Program-made: the position numbers and the translations under genes
The notes under the pieces: generated by a model
What the model was told of the DNA's origin: nothing
The model's input: only the letters and a program-made list of their open reading frames with translations
The model's database searches: none
Shown here: piece by piece, positions 56,901 through 64,000 of the stretch
Layout: each line of letters starts with the position of its first letter
Numbering within the stretch: the first letter of the stretch is position 1
Origin: Rhizopus arrhizus
Taxonomy: Eukaryota > Mucoromycota > Mucoromycetes > Mucorales > Rhizopodaceae
Length of the DNA stretch: 64,000 nt
Direction: 5' to 3'
Assembly: GCA_024220505.1 (NCBI GenBank)
Contig: JAKZZE010000033.1
Span: forward strand, 496,001-560,000

Positions 56901-59900
56901 GAGTCACGGCTATAGCAAAAATATGAAATTCAGTGTTGGCCGGTTACGTTTCGGAGTAATAACGAACACTAGGTGCACCCCATTTGCTCTATAAATGGTA
57001 TAAACTGATTTTTACACATAGCCCACTATTTTGGTGCCTATGGCTAGGCTTATAGCTAAAATTTGGCTTATGGCTAAAGTTAAGCGGAGTGATAACCAAC
57101 ACTAAGTGCACCCTATTTGCTCTATAAATGGGATAAAGCCATTTTTACACATAGCCCACTATTTTTGTGCCTATGGCTATGCTTATAGCTATAATTTGGC
57201 CTATGACTAAAGTTAAGGTTGGATCTCTGATTATTTGCATGGTTAAACCCCAAAATCCTGTGGTTGCCCGCTTAATTTTGGAGTTGTGGTTGGAGCACTT
57301 TTCTTGACGGTAACTAAAGTTAGAGTCACGGCTATAGCAAAAATATGAAATTCAGTGTTGGCCGGTTACGTTTCGGAGTAATAACGAACACTAGGTGCAC
57401 CCCATTTGCTCTATAAATGGTATAAACTGATTTTTACACATAGCCCACTATTTTGGTGCCTATGGCTAGGCTTATAGCTAAAATTTGGCTTATGGCTAAA
57501 GTTAAGCGGAGTGATAACCAACACTAAGTGCACCCTATTTGCTCTATAAATGGGATAAAGCCATTTTTACACATAGCCCACTATTTTTGTGCCTATGGCT
57601 ATGCTTATAGCTATAATTTGGCCTATGACTAAAGTTAAGGTTGGATCTCTGATTATTTGCATGGTTAAACCCCAAAATCCTGTGGTTGCCCGCTTAATTT
57701 TGGAGTTGTGGTTGGAGCACTTTTCTTGACGGTAACTAAAGTTAGAGTCACGGCTATAGCAAAAATATGAAATTCAGTGTTGGCCGGTTACGTTTCGGAG
57801 TAATAACGAACACTAGGTGCACCCCATTTGCTCTATAAATGGTATAAACTGATTTTTACACATAGCCCACTATTTTGGTGCCTATGGCTAGGCTTATAGC
57901 TAAAATTTGGCTTATGGCTAAAGTTAAGCGGAGTGATAACCAACACTAAGTGCACCCTATTTGCTCTATAAATGGGATAAAGCCATTTTTACACATAGCC
58001 CACTATTTTTGTGCCTATGGCTATGCTTATAGCTATAATTTGGCCTATGACTAAAGTTAAGGTTGGATCTCTGATTATTTGCATGGTTAAACCCCAAAAT
58101 CCTGTGGTTGCCCGCTTAATTTTGGAGTTGTGGTTGGAGCACTTTTCTTGACGGTAACTAAAGTTAGAGTCACGGCTATAGCAAAAATATGAAATTCAGT
58201 GTTGGCCGGTTACGTTTCGGAGTAATAACGAACACTAGGTGCACCCCATTTGCTCTATAAATGGTATAAACTGATTTTTACACATAGCCCACTATTTTGG
58301 TGCCTATGGCTAGGCTTATAGCTAAAATTTGGCTTATGGCTAAAGTTAAGCGGAGTGATAACCAACACTAAGTGCACCCTATTTGCTCTATAAATGGGAT
58401 AAAGCCATTTTTACACATAGCCCACTATTTTTGTGCCTATGGCTATGCTTATAGCTATAATTTGGCCTATGACTAAAGTTAAGGTTGGATCTCTGATTAT
58501 TTGCATGGTTAAACCCCAAAATCCTGTGGTTGCCCGCTTAATTTTGGAGTTGTGGTTGGAGCACTTTTCTTGACGGTAACTAAAGTTAGAGTCACGGCTA
58601 TAGCAAAAATATGAAATTCAGTGTTGGCCGGTTACGTTTCGGAGTAATAACGAACACTAGGTGCACCCCATTTGCTCTATAAATGGTATAAACTGATTTT
58701 TACACATAGCCCACTATTTTGGTGCCTATGGCTAGGCTTATAGCTAAAATTTGGCTTATGGCTAAAGTTAAGCGGAGTGATAACCAACACTAAGTGCACC
58801 CTATTTGCTCTATAAATGGGATAAAGCCATTTTTACACATAGCCCACTATTTTTGTGCCTATGGCTATGCTTATAGCTATAATTTGGCCTATGACTAAAG
58901 TTAAGGTTGGATCTCTGATTATTTGCATGGTTAAACCCCAAAATCCTGTGGTTGCCCGCTTAATTTTGGAGTTGTGGTTGGAGCACTTTTCTTGACGGTA
59001 ACTAAAGTTAGAGTCACGGCTATAGCAAAAATATGAAATTCAGTGTTGGCCGGTTACGTTTCGGAGTAATAACGAACACTAGGTGCACCCCATTTGCTCT
59101 ATAAATGGTATAAACTGATTTTTACACATAGCCCACTATTTTGGTGCCTATGGCTAGGCTTATAGCTAAAATTTGGCTTATGGCTAAAGTTAAGCGGAGT
59201 GATAACCAACACTAAGTGCACCCTATTTGCTCTATAAATGGGATAAAGCCATTTTTACACATAGCCCACTATTTTTGTGCCTATGGCTATGCTTATAGCT
59301 ATAATTTGGCCTATGACTAAAGTTAAGGTTGGATCTCTGATTATTTGCATGGTTAAACCCCAAAATCCTGTGGTTGCCCGCTTAATTTTGGAGTTGTGGT
59401 TGGAGCACTTTTCTTGACGGTAACTAAAGTTAGAGTCACGGCTATAGCAAAAATATGAAATTCAGTGTTGGCCGGTTACGTTTCGGAGTAATAACGAACA
59501 CTAGGTGCACCCCATTTGCTCTATAAATGGTATAAACTGATTTTTACACATAGCCCACTATTTTGGTGCCTATGGCTAGGCTTATAGCTAAAATTTGGCT
59601 TATGGCTAAAGTTAAGCGGAGTGATAACCAACACTAAGTGCACCCTATTTGCTCTATAAATGGGATAAAGCCATTTTTACACATAGCCCACTATTTTTGT
59701 GCCTATGGCTATGCTTATAGCTATAATTTGGCCTATGACTAAAGTTAAGGTTGGATCTCTGATTATTTGCATGGTTAAACCCCAAAATCCTGTGGTTGCC
59801 CGCTTAATTTTGGAGTTGTGGTTGGAGCACTTTTCTTGACGGTAACTAAAGTTAGAGTCACGGCTATAGCAAAAATATGAAATTCAGTGTTGGCCGGTTA

Positions 59901-62306
59901 CGTTTCGGAGTAATAACGAACACTAGGTGCACCCCATTTGCTCTATAAATGGTATAAACTGATTTTTACACATAGCCCACTATTTTGGTGCCTATGGCTA
60001 GGCTTATAGCTAAAATTTGGCTTATGGCTAAAGTTAAGCGGAGTGATAACCAACACTAAGTGCACCCTATTTGCTCTATAAATGGGATAAAGCCATTTTT
60101 ACACATAGCCCACTATTTTTGTGCCTATGGCTATGCTTATAGCTATAATTTGGCCTATGACTAAAGTTAAGGTTGGATCTCTGATTATTTGCATGGTTAA
60201 ACCCCAAAATCCTGTGGTTGCCCGCTTAATTTTGGAGTTGTGGTTGGAGCACTTTTCTTGACGGTAACTAAAGTTAGAGTCACGGCTATAGCAAAAATAT
60301 GAAATTCAGTGTTGGCCGGTTACGTTTCGGAGTAATAACGAACACTAGGTGCACCCCATTTGCTCTATAAATGGTATAAACTGATTTTTACACATAGCCC
60401 ACTATTTTGGTGCCTATGGCTAGGCTTATAGCTAAAATTTGGCTTATGGCTAAAGTTAAGCGGAGTGATAACCAACACTAAGTGCACCCTATTTGCTCTA
60501 TAAATGGGATAAAGCCATTTTTACACATAGCCCACTATTTTTGTGCCTATGGCTATGCTTATAGCTATAATTTGGCCTATGACTAAAGTTAAGGTTGGAT
60601 CTCTGATTATTTGCATGGTTAAACCCCAAAATCCTGTGGTTGCCCGCTTAATTTTGGAGTTGTGGTTGGAGCACTTTTCTTGACGGTAACTAAAGTTAGA
60701 GTCACGGCTATAGCAAAAATATGAAATTCAGTGTTGGCCGGTTACGTTTCGGAGTAATAACGAACACTAGGTGCACCCCATTTGCTCTATAAATGGTATA
60801 AACTGATTTTTACACATAGCCCACTATTTTGGTGCCTATGGCTAGGCTTATAGCTAAAATTTGGCTTATGGCTAAAGTTAAGCGGAGTGATAACCAACAC
60901 TAAGTGCACCCTATTTGCTCTATAAATGGGATAAAGCCATTTTTACACATAGCCCACTATTTTTGTGCCTATGGCTATGCTTATAGCTATAATTTGGCCT
61001 ATGACTAAAGTTAAGGTTGGATCTCTGATTATTTGCATGGTTAAACCCCAAAATCCTGTGGTTGCCCGCTTAATTTTGGAGTTGTGGTTGGAGCACTTTT
61101 CTTGACGGTAACTAAAGTTAGAGTCACGGCTATAGCAAAAATATGAAATTCAGTGTTGGCCGGTTACGTTTCGGAGTAATAACGAACACTAGGTGCACCC
61201 CATTTGCTCTATAAATGGTATAAACTGATTTTTACACATAGCCCACTATTTTGGTGCCTATGGCTAGGCTTATAGCTAAAATTTGGCTTATGGCTAAAGT
61301 TAAGCGGAGTGATAACCAACACTAAGTGCACCCTATTTGCTCTATAAATGGGATAAAGCCATTTTTACACATAGCCCACTATTTTTGTGCCTATGGCTAT
61401 GCTTATAGCTATAATTTGGCCTATGACTAAAGTTAAGGTTGGATCTCTGATTATTTGCATGGTTAAACCCCAAAATCCTGTGGTTGCCCGCTTAATTTTG
61501 GAGTTGTGGTTGGAGCACTTTTCTTGACGGTAACTAAAGTTAGAGTCACGGCTATAGCAAAAATATGAAATTCAGTGTTGGCCGGTTACGTTTCGGAGTA
61601 ATAACGAACACTAGGTGCACCCCATTTGCTCTATAAATGGTATAAACTGATTTTTACACATAGCCCACTATTTTGGTGCCTATGGCTAGGCTTATAGCTA
61701 AAATTTGGCTTATGGCTAAAGTTAAGCGGAGTGATAACCAACACTAAGTGCACCCTATTTGCTCTATAAATGGGATAAAGCCATTTTTACACATAGCCCA
61801 CTATTTTTGTGCCTATGGCTATGCTTATAGCTATAATTTGGCCTATGACTAAAGTTAAGGTTGGATCTCTGATTATTTGCATGGTTAAACCCCAAAATCC
61901 TGTGGTTGCCCGCTTAATTTTGGAGTTGTGGTTGGAGCACTTTTCTTGACGGTAACTAAAGTTAGAGTCACGGCTATAGCAAAAATATGAAATTCAGTGT
62001 TGGCCGGTTACGTTTCGGAGTAATAACGAACACTAGGTGCACCCCATTTGCTCTATAAATGGTATAAACTGATTTTTACACATAGCCCACTATTTTGGTG
62101 CCTATGGCTAGGCTTATAGCTAAAATTTGGCTTATGGCTAAAGTTAAGCGGAGTGATAACCAACACTAAGTGCACCCTATTTGCTCTATAAATGGGATAA
62201 AGCCATTTTTACACATAGCCCACTATTTTTGTGCCTATGGCTATGCTTATAGCTATAATTTGGCCTATGACTAAAGTTAAGGTTGGATCTCTGATTATTT
62301 GCATGG
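47959..62306 (+). repeat. Tandem array: 34 copies of a 422-bp unit
   Basis: The word TTAAACCCCAAAATCCTGTG recurs every 422 bp from 47959. The distance from the ATCTCTGATT at 48361 to the last one at 62287 is exactly 33 x 422, so no unit carries a net indel, and I noticed no substitution between the units I compared. Each unit holds three related monomers of 152, 133 and 137 bp; the second and third start GTGCACCC(C/T)ATTTGCTCTA and share TTTTTACACATAGCCCACTA. This is a higher-order satellite structure. There is no coding potential. The array ends abruptly at GCATGGTT/TGAAACTGC. Confidence 0.98.
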
Positions 62307-62892
62307 TTTGAAACTGCAGTTGTGGTTGTGGTTTTGTAAGAGGTCTTTGTGGCTTTCTGTCCAGTTTATTATCTGCAGATGGTAACTTTATGTATTTTTG
62401 AAAATGTGTACGAATAGGTTTGTATCAATTACGTTTTGTATTTGTGTAGTCGATTGTTTGTTCCAAAGCCTTGATAGATTTTTGCAGTGAACGGCATTAT
62501 TAGAGGGCCAAAAATGTTTATAGACCGTGTCCAATATAGTAGGTGACAAATTTGAGGATAGTGTTAAGCATTGAAATTGGTCACTGGAATTATGACGTCA
62601 TTCGTCAGCTAGTAGCGCCTTACTAATCATCAGTATCCTGTCCGGTTACTACTTTTTTGGATCAACCGTTGAACTTCCTTTTCTTTTATTGAATTTATGT
62701 TGTGATGCTATCGGCGTTATGAAACGAAAAAATTTTGTCGTTTGATTAGTATTATTGTGCGGTGCGTATTCATGCTTTAAAATATGTATCTTCCGTTACA
62801 GTCGGTCATTTTTGGGAAACTGTATTGCAATCAATTGTTAAAGGATTGACATTTTAGCTCTGAAGGCAAGGTTTGTAAACTACAACGCGTTT
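62307..62892. other. Right flank of the array, no gene recognised
   Basis: Starts with a short GTTGTGGTTGTGGTT stretch, then mixed sequence with only short frames. No transposon ends seen. Confidence 0.4.
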
Positions 62893-63224
62893 TAAATATA
62901 AGAAGAGGATACTGAAGAGTCGAAGGGACCGAACAATAGTTCTAAAGTCGAATACTTTTATTAAAAAAAGATTTCAAGGCTATTTGTATTAATTGAGCAA
63001 GACCTGAGATTAGATGACAAAGAATAGTTACGACCGATATGATTTGACATGTATACGAAAAATTTTATAAACTGATGTCAATAAACAACTGTTGAGATGA
63101 AAGTGAAGCTTGGCTGTTTAGGGCAGTGAGGATTATCAGAATCTATTCTTATTCAAACTCATTTGTAAAATATTCTGTCGAGAATATTAAGACTATATCC
63201 TATTGACGTATGTGTCAAGCCGCA
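62893..63224 (-). repeat. Solo LTR, relative of the one at 16279-16609
   Basis: The reverse complement matches the solo LTR in the Plavaka gene over most of its length (for example AGAACTATTGTTCGGTC and TTGCTCAA(C/T)TAATA), with many substitutions. The start reads TGCGGCTTGACACATACG on the minus strand. The 3' boundary is approximate. Confidence 0.6.
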
Positions 63225-64000
63225 AAATTAGAAGACTAAAAAATTTGACGAAATGTTGAAAGACCTGTCCTTATTTAATACTGATGCATCTACTTTTTGC
63301 ATCCTTTTCATGGCGTCTCAATTAAGTCCCTTTCAATAGACTTTAATTAATTATAGATGTGGATTTAGTATGAATAAACTTTGATCTTACTGTTTTAATC
63401 GCAAGATTAAATAAAAAATTAAACAAAAAAACAATAGCAGCAATATAAAATTAAAATCCTTCTTTATTGCAGATTTCTTTATATTGCGAAAAGGCCTCGC
63501 TTTATGGATAAAAAGTTGGCATCTATTTATATTCTTTGTGAGCGTAGATATAAAAGATATAGACTCGGTCACGATGTCGTGCTGAAGAACCAATGATTAA
63601 GCTAAAGCTTGTCGATATTCTAATATATGCATCTGAAATTGAACAATAAAAATAATAACCAGTCCATTATTTTTGATCTAATTACTTTTGGGGTTGACAA
63701 TTGATTAGACTCTCTAGGATGACAGATATTGATTTTATTGTTCTAAATTTGGAAAAGTGTGGAATTGTTCAATAATAGTTTAATCTTTTGTGTATCGTTA
63801 TTTATTTTAATACAACTGATATCATATAGAAAATAACTATGTTTACAACACTTACGACTTGTTCCTGGTTATGCAAGTGGACTGTTTATAATTATTTCTT
63901 AAGTAGATCTATTTTTCATTTATGTCTCATTGCATCAGGAGCTATATTAGAACAGCTTGTAGTGAGTTAAAGGAGTAGAACTAGTCATGACCGAGTAATA
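63225..64000. other. AT-rich terminal region, nothing supported
   Basis: Only short, low-complexity frames (for example minus strand 63387-63593). No RNA gene, repeat or transposon end recognised. Confidence 0.5.

Noticed and set aside
47959..62306. CRISPR array or telomeric repeat
   Set aside because: The unit is 422 bp with no unique spacers, and it is not a short telomere-type motif; the GTGGTT/TTAGGG-like words are part of the satellite. It is a satellite array.

Overview
The window looks like transposon-dense, AT-rich DNA from a eukaryote, most probably an early-diverging fungus of the Mucoromycota. Evidence: a short spliced gene with introns of 50-71 nt (GTAAGT donors, CTAAT branch motifs), a nuclear-type tRNA-Thr, and fungal-type transposons (Tc1/mariner, Plavaka/CACTA-like, Merlin/ISXO2-like, Ty3-like Gag-protease, many solo LTRs). 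No prokaryotic operons, rRNA or CRISPR were seen. Species assignment is not possible from the sequence alone.

Layout. 1-7.1 kb: AT-rich DNA with Tc1-like element G1 (1472-3108, dead transposase), a possible small membrane-protein gene (minus strand, about 3.6-4.2 kb), the only convincing non-transposon protein gene (4324-5662, four exons, coiled coil, function unknown) and tRNA-Thr(AGT) at 6975-7047. 7.1-9.2 kb: overlapping LTR remnants sharing a primer-binding-site-like TGGTGGTCAC. 9224-13134: non-autonomous CACTA-type element F1 with a TTA target duplication. 13.1-19.1 kb: Tc1 elements A, B and C around a broken Plavaka transposase gene that also carries a solo LTR. 19.1-22.4 kb: dead Tc1 copy H1 and the 3' half of Tc1 element D. 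22414-30569: a near-perfect palindrome of two 3.79-kb arms, each a copy of TIR element E, whose spacer holds the 5' half of D. 30.6-38.7 kb: another LTR and a second CACTA copy, F2, with two Tc1 insertions (G2, H2) that are absent from F1. 38.7-47.9 kb: retroelement coding fragments, a dispersed repeat, a Gag-protease ORF without pol, the one intact Tc1 element (H3, 340-aa DD35E transposase) and a Merlin transposase pseudogene. 47959-62306: 34 head-to-tail copies of a 422-bp repeat. 62.3-64 kb: AT-rich DNA with another solo LTR.

The most informative observation is that the palindrome can be read backwards. Flipping the 585-bp spacer restores element D at a TA site inside the dispersed repeat, restores an 8-bp target duplication (TATCACAA) around one E copy, and a 9-bp duplication (CACCCCATC) around the other. 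The locus therefore records Tc1 insertion, nested insertion of E, a second E insertion in opposite orientation, then inversion by recombination between the two E copies. The paired CACTA copies similarly give empty sites that order the G2 and H2 insertions. Only H3 encodes an apparently complete transposase; G1/G2 and H1/H2 are coding-dead yet look recently mobile, so they were probably moved in trans.
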